Part shown: one piece after another, positions 20,278 to 29,819 of the stretch | How the letters are laid out: the number at the start of each line of letters is the position of its first letter | Numbering within the stretch: position 1 is the stretch's first letter | NCBI RefSeq assembly: GCF_003028575.1 | Contig: NZ_PYUD01000001.1 | Span: forward strand, 1,054,001 to 1,118,000 | DNA: 64,000 nt | Source of the DNA: Halomonas urumqiensis | GTDB taxonomy: Bacteria > Pseudomonadota > Gammaproteobacteria > Pseudomonadales > Halomonadaceae | Reading direction: 5' to 3' | Translations under genes and position numbers: made by a program | The notes under the pieces: generated by a model | Database searches by the model: none | What the model saw: only the letters and a program-made list of their open reading frames with translations | What the model was told of the DNA's origin: nothing

Positions 20278-22542
20278 ATGAGTGAACCTTTGACTACCAA
20301 AGCAATTGATTTCATTGCCACTTGCCCGCGTGGTATCGAGCTGCTGCTGGCGGATGAGCTGGTTGAGCTGGGTGCTCAACCCGGCAAGACCACCGTGGGA
20401 GGAGTGCATTTTCGCGGGGATCTGGCTGCGGGGTATCGCGCGTGTCTGTGGTCTCGGCTGGCCAATCGTATCGTTCTGTGCCTGGCGCGGGAGGAGGGCA
20501 TCGAAACCCCCGAGCTGCTGCGCGCGGTGGTGGCAGGCATCGATTGGCGGGAGCACCTGGCGCCCGGCGCGAGCCTGGCGGTGGATTTTCATGGACGCTC
20601 CGAGGCGATTCGGCATACTCGCTTCGGCGCTCAGACCGTCAAGGATGGCGTAGTCGATCGGCTGCAAGCGGAAGGGCTGGCGCGCCCCGACATCGACCTT
20701 GTAAAGCCCGACCTGCGGCTCTACGCGCATCTTCATCGTGGGCGTTTGACCGTAGGGGTCGATCTCTCCGGCGATAGCCTGCACCGGCGGGGGTACCGTC
20801 GCGACGTCGGCCACGCGCCGCTCAAGGAAAACCTCGCCGCGGCCCTGTTGATTCGCGCCGGTTGGCCGTCCCTGGCGAAACAGGGAGCGCCACTGGTCGA
20901 CCCACTGTGCGGGGCAGGTACGCTGCTGATCGAAGCGGCCATGATCGCCGCCGACATGGCGCCGAATCTGAATCGTGAGCGCTTCGGCTTGCACGGTTGG
21001 GCAGGGCACGATGCAGGCGTATGGCGTGAGCTCGTGCGTGAAGCCGAGGCGCGGGCAAGCATAGGTCGCAAGCGCTGTCGTGCGCGGTTGCTGGGGTTCG
21101 ATCAGAGCCCGCCGGCGCTTTCGGCAGCCAGGGCCAACGCCATGCGCGCGGGTATCCCGGCGCTGATCGAGTTCAAGGGTGCGGGGCTTGGCAAGCTCAC
21201 GCGACCCACAGGGCTCGATGATGCACTGGCGGGACTGGTGATCACCAACCCTCCCTACGGCGAACGTCTTGGCGAATTGCCTGAACTGGTGGCGCTCTAC
21301 GGGCTGCTTGGCGAGCGTGTCAGGCAAGCATTTCCCGGCTGGACGTTGGCGGTATTTACCGCCAACCCTGATCTCGGGCATCGCATCGGCCTGCGCGCCC
21401 ACAAGCAGTATGCGCTGCGCAATGGGCCACTCGAGGCCAAGCTGTTGTTGATGGCGGTGCCAGAGGGTGTCAAACGCCACGATGACCAAGCCGCGGATGC
21501 GCGCTCGGCGACAAGCCCTGATGCAAGCCCTGATGGAGGTGTTGATGAACGATCCGAGCAGGCCAGGGGCCCGGCTCGCTCGGAAGGCGCGCAGATGTTC
21601 GCCAATCGTCTCGAGAAGAACCGCCGCCGCCTCAAGAAGTGGCTGAAGCGCTCCGGCGAGCCGTGCTATCGGCTCTACGATGCCGACATGCCGGAGTATG
21701 CGCTGGCCATCGATGTCTATGGTGATCGGGCCCATGTTCAGGAATATGCACCGCCCAAGACCATTGATGCCGCCCAGGCGCAAAAGCGCCTGTTCGATGC
21801 GCTTGCGGTGATCCCCGAGGTGCTCGAGATTGACCCGGGGAAGGTGGTGATCAAGCGGCGTGAGCGCCAGGGTGGCCGCGCCCAGTATCAGAAGCAGGCC
21901 ACCAGTGGTGAGCGCTTCGAGGTTCGCGAGGGAAGGGCGCGCTTGTGGGTCAACCTGCGCGACTATCTCGATACCGGCCTGTTTCTGGACCACCGCCCGG
22001 TGCGTCGCCTGCTCGGCGAAATGGCTGCGGGCAGGCGCTTCCTGAACCTGTTCTGCTATACGGCTACGGCGACGGTGCAGGCGGCCCTGGGGTCGGAAAA
22101 GGAGGGCGGTGCGAGCGACAGCGTGAGTGTGGATCTTTCCAACACCTATCTCGAATGGGCGCGCGACAACTTCGCCCTGAACCGCCTGGATCCTGGCCGC
22201 CACCGCGTCGTGCGTGATGACTGTTTGCGCTGGCTCGAGACCGCCAATGGCCAGTTCGACCTGATCTTCATGGACCCACCGACGTTTTCGAATTCCAAGA
22301 AGATGGACGATACCCTCGACATACAGCGCGACCACGGGCGCCTGGTGCGTCTGGCCATGGCCCGGCTGGCGCCGGGTGGTACGCTGGTGTTTTCCAACAA
22401 CCAGCGCCGCTTCAAGCTGGATGCCGATCTGGCGGCGCACTACGCGGTGGAGGACATTTCAGCGAAGACCTTCGACCCGGACTTCAACCGGCGCCCCGAC
22501 CTGCACCATGTGTTCCTGATTCGCCACCGGGAGGCGGCATGA
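20278..22542 (+). CDS. rlmL: Bifunctional 23S rRNA methyltransferase RlmKL
   Basis: This enzyme makes m2G2445 (RlmL half) and m7G2069 (RlmK half) in 23S rRNA. The 754-residue fusion has an N-terminal THUMP domain and a first Rossmann methyltransferase with VDPLCGAGTLLIEAAM and the ITNPPYGERLGE catalytic motif near residue 322. The second methyltransferase has FLNLFCYTATATVQAALGS and FMDPPTFSNSKKMD near 663. The ATG lies close to a weak site. The stop overlaps the next start by four bases. Confidence 0.95.
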   Translation: MSEPLTTKAIDFIATCPRGIELLLADELVELGAQPGKTTVGGVHFRGDLAAGYRACLWSRLANRIVLCLAREEGIETPELLRAVVAGIDWREHLAPGASLAVDFHGRSEAIRHTRFGAQTVKDGVVDRLQAEGLARPDIDLVKPDLRLYAHLHRGRLTVGVDLSGDSLHRRGYRRDVGHAPLKENLAAALLIRAGWPSLAKQGAPLVDPLCGAGTLLIEAAMIAADMAPNLNRERFGLHGWAGHDAGVWRELVREAEARASIGRKRCRARLLGFDQSPPALSAARANAMRAGIPALIEFKGAGLGKLTRPTGLDDALAGLVITNPPYGERLGELPELVALYGLLGERVRQAFPGWTLAVFTANPDLGHRIGLRAHKQYALRNGPLEAKLLLMAVPEGVKRHDDQAADARSATSPDASPDGGVDERSEQARGPARSEGAQMFANRLEKNRRRLKKWLKRSGEPCYRLYDADMPEYALAIDVYGDRAHVQEYAPPKTIDAAQAQKRLFDALAVIPEVLEIDPGKVVIKRRERQGGRAQYQKQATSGERFEVREGRARLWVNLRDYLDTGLFLDHRPVRRLLGEMAAGRRFLNLFCYTATATVQAALGSEKEGGASDSVSVDLSNTYLEWARDNFALNRLDPGRHRVVRDDCLRWLETANGQFDLIFMDPPTFSNSKKMDDTLDIQRDHGRLVRLAMARLAPGGTLVFSNNQRRFKLDADLAAHYAVEDISAKTFDPDFNRRPDLHHVFLIRHREAA

Positions 22543-22883
22543 TCACGCTTACGCTCTACACCACGCTTGGCTGCCACCTGTGCAGCCAGCTAGAGGCAAT
22601 ACTACGCACGCTGTGCGCCGAGGACTATCGCCTCGAACGGGTCGAGATCAGCGAGGATGATGCACTGGTCGAGCGCTACGGGGTGCGAATCCCCGTACTG
22701 GTGGCCGACGATGGCGCTGAGCTTGACCGCGGTTTCGAGGTGGAGCGTCTGGTCGGTTGGCTCGAAGCGCGAGGCTGGCTCAATGATGCGGAATGGCGGA
22801 AGCTGCAACGATCACTCGAGGGCCCGGAACCCGGACATGCCAGGCCAGCGGAGATGCGCAATGGCCGGCGTTACCTGGGATGA
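22539..22883 (+). CDS. Glutaredoxin-like thiol-disulfide protein (DUF836 family)
   Basis: A 114-residue thioredoxin-fold protein starts MITLTLYTTLGCHLCSQLEA, with a glutaredoxin-type CxxC (CHLC) near residue 12 and a cis-proline IPVLVADDG loop. The C-terminus continues about 30 residues beyond the fold. It overlaps rlmKL as ATGA, implying coupled translation. The physiological substrate is unknown. Confidence 0.82.
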   Translation: MITLTLYTTLGCHLCSQLEAILRTLCAEDYRLERVEISEDDALVERYGVRIPVLVADDGAELDRGFEVERLVGWLEARGWLNDAEWRKLQRSLEGPEPGHARPAEMRNGRRYLG

Positions 22884-22935
22884 CCGGCCGGGCTGCGCCC
22901 TGAGCTATAGGTTGGCAGGCGATTTGGCTCACGAC

Positions 22936-23214
22936 TCACGAGTCGAGCAGCGAGAGCTGACGAACCGCCTGACGACCCTCCGGCGTTCGTTCGTCGACCT
23001 CGAGCACCTTGCGAAAACCGCGTGAGGACTGGATGGTGGCCTCGTCACCCAACCACATCATGGCCTGGTCGTGGTCGTCGGCCAACTGATGCTTGAGCCC
23101 CCCGAACTGCGTACCGATTTGCCCCCAGGCGCGGCTGAAGATCCAGTCGCCGAACATGTCCTGATGGACATGCACCAGCACATAGTCATGGTCGGTTTCC
23201 CAGCGGACGATCAC
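22936..23214 (-). CDS. Stand-alone WGR-type domain protein
   Basis: A 92-residue protein that is almost entirely one WGR-like domain: it reads DYVLVHVHQDMFGDWIFSRA, followed by WGQIGTQFGG (WGR variant) and a SSRGF ending like the family's KxxRGY. WGR domains occur in PARPs and in some bacterial MolR-type proteins and are thought to bind nucleic acids. The GTG start follows GGGAG. It is convergent with the glutaredoxin gene. Function is unknown. Confidence 0.72.
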   Translation of the reverse strand: MIVRWETDHDYVLVHVHQDMFGDWIFSRAWGQIGTQFGGLKHQLADDHDQAMMWLGDEATIQSSRGFRKVLEVDERTPEGRQAVRQLSLLDS

Positions 23215-23430
23215 GGTGGCTCCCAGGGTAGGTCACGGTTCGAAAAAGGCAGTGGCCGCATCGCTCGATGCAGCCCTCGTGGGGAGCTCATTGTAAGGGC
23301 TTGGACGTGGCGGACAAACCGTTTATCTACGTTGACAAGCTGGTCAATCGTCGCGCTATTCATAATTTGTTAATGTGTTGCCCGTCTTGCCTGAAAAAAG
23401 TAGCGGCATGACGCAACGCACGGGGCAAGC

Positions 23431-24819
23431 ATGGGGCTGACAACCAGGTCGGTGGCACTCACGGCATTGATGACACTGGTCACGCTTGGCGTGATTGTGC
23501 TGGCTCTCGCCTCGTTTTCCCAGTATCGCAGCACCGTCACCTCACTTGCCGAAGATCAGACGCGTGGCTTGCTCACCGCCAGTCGCTTGCTCCAGCAGAG
23601 CGAGAGCATGGTAGCCAGCAGCGCCATGTTGTTACTTGCCGAGAACCACTTTCACCGTCGCCAGGCGATGTTCGAGATCGGCGACCGGCGCGAATGGATC
23701 GACCGATTAGCCAGCGAGCTGATCGAACTGCGCGGCAGCGATGCGCATTTCGAGGAGATATTTCAGGCTCGCGAGCGGCTGGTCGAGAACCTTGCCCAAC
23801 TCGACCGCTGGGTTCAGCAGCGCATCGACTTGAGGGCTGACCTGCGAAGTGGTGTTGGAAGTCCTGGTGAGCCCGACCAGGCTGATCTCGTGCAACTGGC
23901 TGATGTGGAAGCTCGGATCGCGGAGCTGATTCGCGCCAACCGTATGCTGTCGAGAGATCTTGGCGTGGCGGTGAGCTTTCATGTCGGCGATATCCGCCAT
24001 GACATCCAGCAAACCGTCGATGTGCTCGAGAAGGATATTGCCCGGCGCGAAACGATCCTCAAGTCGTCGGTAGTCGGCGTGATACTGGTCGTGCTGGCCA
24101 CGGTAGTGTTCATCCAGCGTTCGGTGGTGGGGCGGTTGGTTACGCTGCAGCGCGCCATCGCGCGTGAGCGCCCGGTGGCCGATGACATTGCCGTGATGGG
24201 CCGCGACGAGATCGCGCGCATGGCGCAGACGATTCGTCACTATGTCGCGCGCATCAATCACAACGAGCAACGCATCATGGCCATGAACGATGAGCTCGAT
24301 TTCCTGGCCACCCACGATGCGCTGACCCAGCTCAAGAATCGTCATTACTTCGAACGCACTCTCAATACCTACCGCGAGTCCTTGGAAGACCAGCCTTACT
24401 GCGTTGCGATGATCGATATCGACAACTTCAAGCTGGTCAACGATCGACATGGACATGATGTCGGTGACGAGGTTATCCGCTGGGTCGCCGATCTGCTGCA
24501 GGCGAACATGCCGGAAGGAAGCTTGCTTGCTCGATACGGCGGCGAGGAGTTCGTTGCGCTGTTCCCGGGCGAGGCGGCGCCACTTGCCCAGGATGCTCTG
24601 GAACGGACAAGAGAGCGGATCTCCGCGGCACCTTTTGTGATCGGCGATCAGCCCATCACGGTGTCGGTCAGTATCGGTCTTGCCTCTCGTCTGCCGGGTG
24701 GTGACTATGCCCTCACCCTCAAGGCCGCGGACGAGTCGCTCTATCAAGCCAAGCGACAGGGCCGTAACCGTCTGGTGGTACGCCGCCGGCGTCAAGATGA
24801 TGAGGGAGGTCCGCGATGA
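23431..24819 (+). CDS. Membrane diguanylate cyclase (GGDEF)
   Basis: This predicted inner-membrane enzyme makes c-di-GMP from GTP. The 462 residues begin with a transmembrane segment (about 8-32), then a periplasmic helical sensor region (about 35-205), a second membrane helix (about 210-230), a HAMP-like linker with coiled coil, and a GGDEF domain from about 285. The signature is ARYGGEEFVALF near residue 370, intact for catalysis. The five-residue-upstream RxxD inhibitory site is absent (EGSL). The next gene overlaps it by four bases. Confidence 0.88.
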   Translation: MGLTTRSVALTALMTLVTLGVIVLALASFSQYRSTVTSLAEDQTRGLLTASRLLQQSESMVASSAMLLLAENHFHRRQAMFEIGDRREWIDRLASELIELRGSDAHFEEIFQARERLVENLAQLDRWVQQRIDLRADLRSGVGSPGEPDQADLVQLADVEARIAELIRANRMLSRDLGVAVSFHVGDIRHDIQQTVDVLEKDIARRETILKSSVVGVILVVLATVVFIQRSVVGRLVTLQRAIARERPVADDIAVMGRDEIARMAQTIRHYVARINHNEQRIMAMNDELDFLATHDALTQLKNRHYFERTLNTYRESLEDQPYCVAMIDIDNFKLVNDRHGHDVGDEVIRWVADLLQANMPEGSLLARYGGEEFVALFPGEAAPLAQDALERTRERISAAPFVIGDQPITVSVSIGLASRLPGGDYALTLKAADESLYQAKRQGRNRLVVRRRRQDDEGGPR

Positions 24820-26294
24820 TTCGACTGTCGACGCTCAAGATGGCACTGGCAAGCCTGTGCCTGGTGATGTTGGTGGACCACGCTGCCGCCAGCGATGCCG
24901 TGCAAGTGGAGCTGCAACTGCAGCCGCCGCATCTTGACCCTACCCAGACGGCCTCGGCCACCACCGCCGAGGCCATGCACCTCAATGTTTTCCAGGGGCT
25001 GACACGCATCGACCGGGAAGGGCGGGTACAGCCGGCGTTGGCACGCCACTGGGCGGTCGCCGATGATGGCCGGTCGATTCGCTTCGAACTGCGACGCGGG
25101 GTGCTGTTTCATGATGGTGAGGTGTTCGATGCTCATTCGGCCGCCTTCAGCCTCGAGCGTTTGGTGAACGAGACGAGCGATAATCCCCAGCACCATCTGT
25201 TCCAGGCGATCCAGGCAGTAGAGGTGATCGACGAAGATGAGATTGAGCTCATCCTCTCACGTGCCGATGCGCTGCTGCCATTTCGCCTGGGGCTCTCGGC
25301 GGCAGTGATGGTGCATCCCGCATCCGCTGGAGACAATCGCCAGCAACCCGTGGGCACTGGGCCTTATCGTTTCGTGGGCTGGCGAGACGATACGCTGCAC
25401 CTTGAGGTCTTTGATGGCTACTGGGGGCAGCGCCCGCCGATCAGCGAAGCGGTGTTCCATTTCACGGCCAACCGGCTGGAGCTGGAGAATGGCCTCAACG
25501 AAGGGCTGATCGATATCTACCCCGATGGCAGTAGCTTGGGCTCCTACCTGCAACTGGCGCAGCGCCATGACTATGTGATCGAGGATGGCATCAGCGAGGG
25601 CGAAGTCATCCTGGCCTTGAACCACGCCCATGCGCCGTTCGCCGACCGGCGAGTACGTCGTGCGCTGGCCCATGCGATCGACCGTCAGGCGATGCTCGAC
25701 ATCTATCCAGGCAACAAGCCACCACTGATCGGCAGCCACTTTTCACCCCTGCATCCGGCTTATGTGGATCTCGCCGATCGCTACCCCCATGACCGTGAGC
25801 GAGCCAGGGCGCTCCTCGAGGAAGCCGGGGTGGCCGATTCCCTCGCGCTGACCCTTAGCCTTCCGCCGACGATTTACGCAGAGCTTGGTGGGCTCTACGT
25901 GGCCTCGGATCTCGAGGCCGTGGGCATCAAGGTCGAACTGGAACGCCTGACCTGGGGCGAGTGGCTGTCGCAAGTCTTCACGCGCCACGACTATCAGATG
26001 ACCCTGGTGTCTCATGTCGAGCCACTGGACATCGATATTTATGCCCGGGATGACTACTACTTCAATTACCATAGCGCCGAGTTTCGAGCACTATGGCAGG
26101 CCATCGAGTCGACGGCGGACGAGGCCAAACGACACCGGTTGATGGCCAGGGCACAACGTCTCTTGGCAGATGAGGCTGTCAATGTCTTCCTGTTCATGAA
26201 ACCGCACCAGTCGATCCGCAAGACTGGTCTCAAGGGCGCCTGGGGCAATTCACCGATACCGGCACTGGTGCTGGAGGAACTCTACTGGGAGTGA
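24816..26294 (+). CDS. Periplasmic solute-binding protein, peptide/nickel ABC family (SBP_bac_5)
   Basis: The 492-residue protein has a signal peptide (ending near AAAS) and the family-5 fold seen in DppA/OppA/NikA: an HLDPTQTAS-like start, LARHWAVADDGRSIRFELR, GTGPYRFVGW, and RVRRALAHAIDRQAML. It overlaps the diguanylate cyclase by four bases (ATGA), and pdxB begins four bases after its stop. No permease or ATPase genes are nearby, so it may serve an orphan transporter or be a sensory partner of the cyclase. The ligand cannot be predicted. Confidence 0.86.
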   Translation: MIRLSTLKMALASLCLVMLVDHAAASDAVQVELQLQPPHLDPTQTASATTAEAMHLNVFQGLTRIDREGRVQPALARHWAVADDGRSIRFELRRGVLFHDGEVFDAHSAAFSLERLVNETSDNPQHHLFQAIQAVEVIDEDEIELILSRADALLPFRLGLSAAVMVHPASAGDNRQQPVGTGPYRFVGWRDDTLHLEVFDGYWGQRPPISEAVFHFTANRLELENGLNEGLIDIYPDGSSLGSYLQLAQRHDYVIEDGISEGEVILALNHAHAPFADRRVRRALAHAIDRQAMLDIYPGNKPPLIGSHFSPLHPAYVDLADRYPHDRERARALLEEAGVADSLALTLSLPPTIYAELGGLYVASDLEAVGIKVELERLTWGEWLSQVFTRHDYQMTLVSHVEPLDIDIYARDDYYFNYHSAEFRALWQAIESTADEAKRHRLMARAQRLLADEAVNVFLFMKPHQSIRKTGLKGAWGNSPIPALVLEELYWE

Positions 26295-26298
26295 ACGA

Positions 26299-27447
26299 AT
26301 GAGGATTCTCGTCGATGCCAATGTGCCGGCCGCCGAGACGTGCTTTGGACCACTAGGTGAGGTGGTGCGCTTGCCTGGCCGTGACATGGCGGCTGACGCG
26401 CTGCGTGACATCGATGCGCTGGTGGTGCGCTCCATCACTCGGGTCGACGAGGCCCTGCTTGCCCAGGCGAACAAGCTGCGCTTCGTGGGTACCTGCACCA
26501 TTGGCACCGACCATGTCGATCTCGCGGCGCTTGAGGCGCGTGACATCGGCTTTGCCAGCGCCCCGGGCTGTAACGCCGAGGCGGTAGTGGATTATGTGGT
26601 GGGAAGCCTTGCCACCCTGGCCGAGCGCCAGGGCTGGTGGCTCAGTGAGCGCAGAGTCGGCATCGTGGGGGTGGGTAACGTCGGAGGGCGGCTGTGGCGG
26701 CGGCTTGATGCCATGGGCATCCCGTGCCTGGCCTGCGATCCACCCCGTGCCGACACCGAGAGTGGTGCGGACTTCGTCGACCTCGACACCTTGATCGACA
26801 GTTGTGATGTCATCTGCCTGCACACCCCGCTCATCGAGCACGGTGAGCATGCCACCCGGCAGTTGCTGAATGCCGAACGCGTCGCCGCGCTTGCGCCAGG
26901 CAGTGTGGTGCTTAATGCGGGGCGCGGGGATTGCGTGGACGGCAACGCGCTCCGAGTGCGCCTGGCGGGGCGAGGCGATATCACCACGGTGCTGGATGTC
27001 TGGGCGCATGAGCCGGGTATCGATGCGGCGCTGCGCGACCTCACCGCCATCGCCACTCCGCATGTCGCCGGCCATAGCCTGGATGGCAAGCTGCGTGGTA
27101 CCCATCAGGTCTACCAGGCCTTGGTCCGCCATGTCGGCTTGCCGGAGAGGGTCACACTTGGCGAGCTATTGCCCGCACCGCCGGTGGCAAGGCTCGAACT
27201 GGATGGCGGACTGACAGCGGAGGAGGCGTTGCGGCTAAGCCTGCGTGCGGTTCACGACGTGCGCCGTGACCACGACAGCCTGCAGCGTGAAATCCGCCGC
27301 CAGGGGGTGGCCAAGGGCTTCGATCACTGCCGTGCCAACTATCCGCTGCGCCGTGAGTTCGCCACCCTTGAGATCGACCTGAAAAGCGGCGCCAAGTCCT
27401 TGGCGCCGCTGCTGACTGGGGCTGGCTTTCGGGTCGCGAACGGTTGA
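26299..27447 (+). CDS. pdxB: Erythronate-4-phosphate dehydrogenase
   Basis: PdxB is the second step of DXP-dependent pyridoxal phosphate synthesis. The 382-residue D-2-hydroxyacid dehydrogenase has an N-terminal MRILVDANVPAAE, the NAD-binding VGIVGVGNVGGRLW, the catalytic Arg/Glu/His region (LNAGRGDCVDG, then ATPHVAGHSLDGK), and the PdxB-specific C-terminal dimerisation domain. It is the third gene of a tight operon behind the cyclase and the solute-binding protein. Confidence 0.94.
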   Translation: MRILVDANVPAAETCFGPLGEVVRLPGRDMAADALRDIDALVVRSITRVDEALLAQANKLRFVGTCTIGTDHVDLAALEARDIGFASAPGCNAEAVVDYVVGSLATLAERQGWWLSERRVGIVGVGNVGGRLWRRLDAMGIPCLACDPPRADTESGADFVDLDTLIDSCDVICLHTPLIEHGEHATRQLLNAERVAALAPGSVVLNAGRGDCVDGNALRVRLAGRGDITTVLDVWAHEPGIDAALRDLTAIATPHVAGHSLDGKLRGTHQVYQALVRHVGLPERVTLGELLPAPPVARLELDGGLTAEEALRLSLRAVHDVRRDHDSLQREIRRQGVAKGFDHCRANYPLRREFATLEIDLKSGAKSLAPLLTGAGFRVANG

Positions 27448-27469
27448 CGGCAAGCCCGCCCGCCGCCCC

Positions 27470-28372
27470 TCATTCCCGGTAGGCTGCTTCCTTGAGCGCG
27501 CGGATTCGGTCGTCCAGCGGCGGGTGGCTGGCGAAGAGTCGCTCCATCAGTGAGCGGGTCTGGCCCTTGGTAATGGCCATGGCGCGCATCGTATCCGGCA
27601 TCTGGTCAGGCATTTCGGTTTCGGCCTTGAGGCGTGCCAGGGCGTTGATCATGGCGCCGGAGCCGGCAAGCCTTGCACCAGCCGAGTCGGCACGGTACTC
27701 ACGGAAGCGTGAGAACCAGGCGACGATCGCCGATGCGATCACGCCGAATACGATCTCGGCGACGATAACGACGGCGAAGTAGCCCATGAAGCCAAGACCC
27801 GCCCCATCGCTGCGGCTCTTCAGGAACTGGTCCACGAGATGGGCAACCACGCGCGCAAAGAACATCACGAAGGTGTTGACCACGCCCTGGATCAAGGCCA
27901 GCGTGACCATGTCGCCATTGGCCACGTGGCCGATCTCGTGGGCCAGCACCGCGCGCACCTCTTCCGGGCGCATGCGATTGAGCAGGCCGGCGGACACCGC
28001 CACCAGTGCATCATCCTTCTTCCACCCGGTGGCGAAGGCGTTGGACTGCTGGGCGGGGAATATGCCGACCTCGGGCGTCTTGATGCCGGCCTCGCGTGAC
28101 AGCTCGGCCACCGTCTCCACCAGCCACTTTTCGGTGGCGTTGGAGGGCGTCTCGATGATCACCGTGCCGGTACTGCGCTTGGCCATCCACTTGGAGATGA
28201 ACAGCGAGACCAGCGATCCCCCCATGCCGAACAAGAAGCAGAAGATCAACAGCGAGTTCATGTTGAGGCCGTTGGCATTGAGGTAGGGTTCAACACCGAG
28301 CAGCCTGAGGGTGATGCTGGCAACCAGGACCACGCCGAGGTTGGTGGCCAGGAACAGCAGTATTCTCATCAT
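27470..28372 (-). CDS. htpX: Membrane metalloprotease HtpX
   Basis: HtpX is a zinc metalloprotease that degrades misfolded inner-membrane proteins with FtsH. The 300-residue protein has two N-terminal membrane helices (about 1-60), the zinc motif [12 protein letters not shown] (HExxH near residue 145), two further helices (about 155-220), and the downstream Glu ligand region [16 protein letters not shown]. The first of two consecutive ATGs follows GGAGA. A sigma-32-like promoter lies upstream. Confidence 0.95.
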   Translation of the reverse strand: MMRILLFLATNLGVVLVASITLRLLGVEPYLNANGLNMNSLLIFCFLFGMGGSLVSLFISKWMAKRSTGTVIIETPSNATEKWLVETVAELSREAGIKTPEVGIFPAQQSNAFATGWKKDDALVAVSAGLLNRMRPEEVRAVLAHEIGHVANGDMVTLALIQGVVNTFVMFFARVVAHLVDQFLKSRSDGAGLGFMGYFAVVIVAEIVFGVIASAIVAWFSRFREYRADSAGARLAGSGAMINALARLKAETEMPDQMPDTMRAMAITKGQTRSLMERLFASHPPLDDRIRALKEAAYRE

Positions 28373-28436
28373 TGCGGAAGGTCTCCATCCGTTATCGCGC
28401 TGGCAGGTCGCAGGCGACCTGTAAAAGCTGTTGCTT

Positions 28437-28465
28437 AGATACGGCCTCCCGGCGGAGGTTTCAAG
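28437..28465 (-). promoter_or_regulatory. Sigma-32 (heat-shock) promoter candidate for htpX
   Basis: On the minus strand CTTGAAA is separated by 14 bases from CCGTATCT, close to the sigma-32 consensus CTTGAAA-N(11-16)-CCCCATNT. It ends 64 bases before the htpX start. E. coli htpX is a known heat-shock gene. The spacer contains a small CCTCC/GGAGG hairpin that may double as the end of alaA transcription. Confidence 0.6.
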
Positions 28466-28499
28466 TGTTTATCAAGCGTTGCTGAATTTATTGGGTGAA

Positions 28500-29729
28500 T
28501 TACTGGCGATAACGCGACAGGAAGCGCGCGAAGCGATCCAGCGCGTCTCCCAGTTGGTCGGCCCACGGCAGAGTGACGATGCGCACGTGGTCGGGTTCCG
28601 GCCAGTTGAAGGCGGTGCCCTGCACCAGCAGGATCTTCTCCTGCAACAGCAGGTCGAGTACCAATTGCTGGTCGTCGTGGATGGGGTAGACCTTGGGGTC
28701 GAGCTTCGGGAAGGCGTAGAGGGCGCCCTTGGGCTTGACGCATGATACCCCGGGGATGGCATTGAGCTTGTCGATGGTGATATCGCGCTGGGCGAGCAGT
28801 CGGCCGCCGGGCAGGATCAGGTCGTTGATCGACTGGTAGCCGCCAAGTGCGGTCTGGATAGCGTGCTGGGCCGGCACATTGGCGCACAGGCGCATCGAGG
28901 CCAGCATGGTCAGGCCCTGGATGTAGTCGTCGGCGCGCTGCTTGGCGAGAGTGCCAGAAAGAATCATCCAGCCGGAGCGAAATCCCGCGCAGCGATAACT
29001 CTTGGACAAGCCGTTCATGGTGACCACCAACTGGTCGTCGCTGGCCAGCGCCCCGGTCGAGACATGGGTCACGTCATCGTAGAGGATCTTGTCGTAGATT
29101 TCGTCGGAGAACACCACCAGGTCGTGCTCGCGGGCGATGTCGAGCAGTTCGCGAACCACCTCGGGCGGGTAGACGGCCCCGGTGGGGTTGTTGGGGTTGA
29201 TGATCACGATGGCCCGGGTGTGAGCGGTGACCTTGGCGCGGATATCAGCCATGTCGGGCGCCCAATCGGCCTGTTCGTCGCACAGGTAGTGCACGGCATG
29301 GCCGCCCGAGAGATTGGCGGCGGCGGTCCACAACGGGTAGTCGGGGGCCGGAATCAGCACTTCGTCGCCGTCGTTGAGCAACGCCTGCATGGCCATCACG
29401 ATCAGCTCGGACACCCCGTTGCCGATGTAGATGTCCTCGATACCAACTCCCGGTATCTCCTTGCGCTGGCACTCCTGCATGATCGCCTTGCGTGCCGAAT
29501 AGAGCCCCTTGGAATCGCAGTAGCCCTGGGCGGTGGGCAGGTTGCGCATCACGTCCTGAAGGATCTCCTCCGGTGCCTCGAAACCAAACGGCGCGGGGTT
29601 GCCGATATTCAGCTTGAGAATGCGCTGACCTTCTTCTTCCAGGCGCTTGGCGTGGTCGAGCACCGGGCCACGAATGTCATAGCAGACGTTGTGCAGCTTG
29701 TGCGATTTCCGGATCGGGGTGTTGTCCAT
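28500..29729 (-). CDS. alaA: Alanine transaminase AlaA (class I/II aminotransferase)
   Basis: This PLP-dependent cytoplasmic enzyme interconverts pyruvate plus glutamate with alanine plus 2-oxoglutarate. The 409 residues include LNIGNPAPFGFEAP, the PLP-binding PNNPTGAVYP, SDEIYDKILYDD, and the Schiff-base Lys in LSKSYRCAGFRSGW near residue 240. The AlaA subfamily is recognised from these strings and the length. It lies upstream of htpX on the same strand. Confidence 0.9.
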   Translation of the reverse strand: MDNTPIRKSHKLHNVCYDIRGPVLDHAKRLEEEGQRILKLNIGNPAPFGFEAPEEILQDVMRNLPTAQGYCDSKGLYSARKAIMQECQRKEIPGVGIEDIYIGNGVSELIVMAMQALLNDGDEVLIPAPDYPLWTAAANLSGGHAVHYLCDEQADWAPDMADIRAKVTAHTRAIVIINPNNPTGAVYPPEVVRELLDIAREHDLVVFSDEIYDKILYDDVTHVSTGALASDDQLVVTMNGLSKSYRCAGFRSGWMILSGTLAKQRADDYIQGLTMLASMRLCANVPAQHAIQTALGGYQSINDLILPGGRLLAQRDITIDKLNAIPGVSCVKPKGALYAFPKLDPKVYPIHDDQQLVLDLLLQEKILLVQGTAFNWPEPDHVRIVTLPWADQLGDALDRFARFLSRYRQ

Positions 29730-29819
29730 GTCGTTTGGTGTCCAGTGTCATTCAGAAGCGTGGGCGCCCTGGGCTGTCATGTTGTCGGATGCGCGGCTAT
29801 CGCGCCGGCACTTGGCGGA

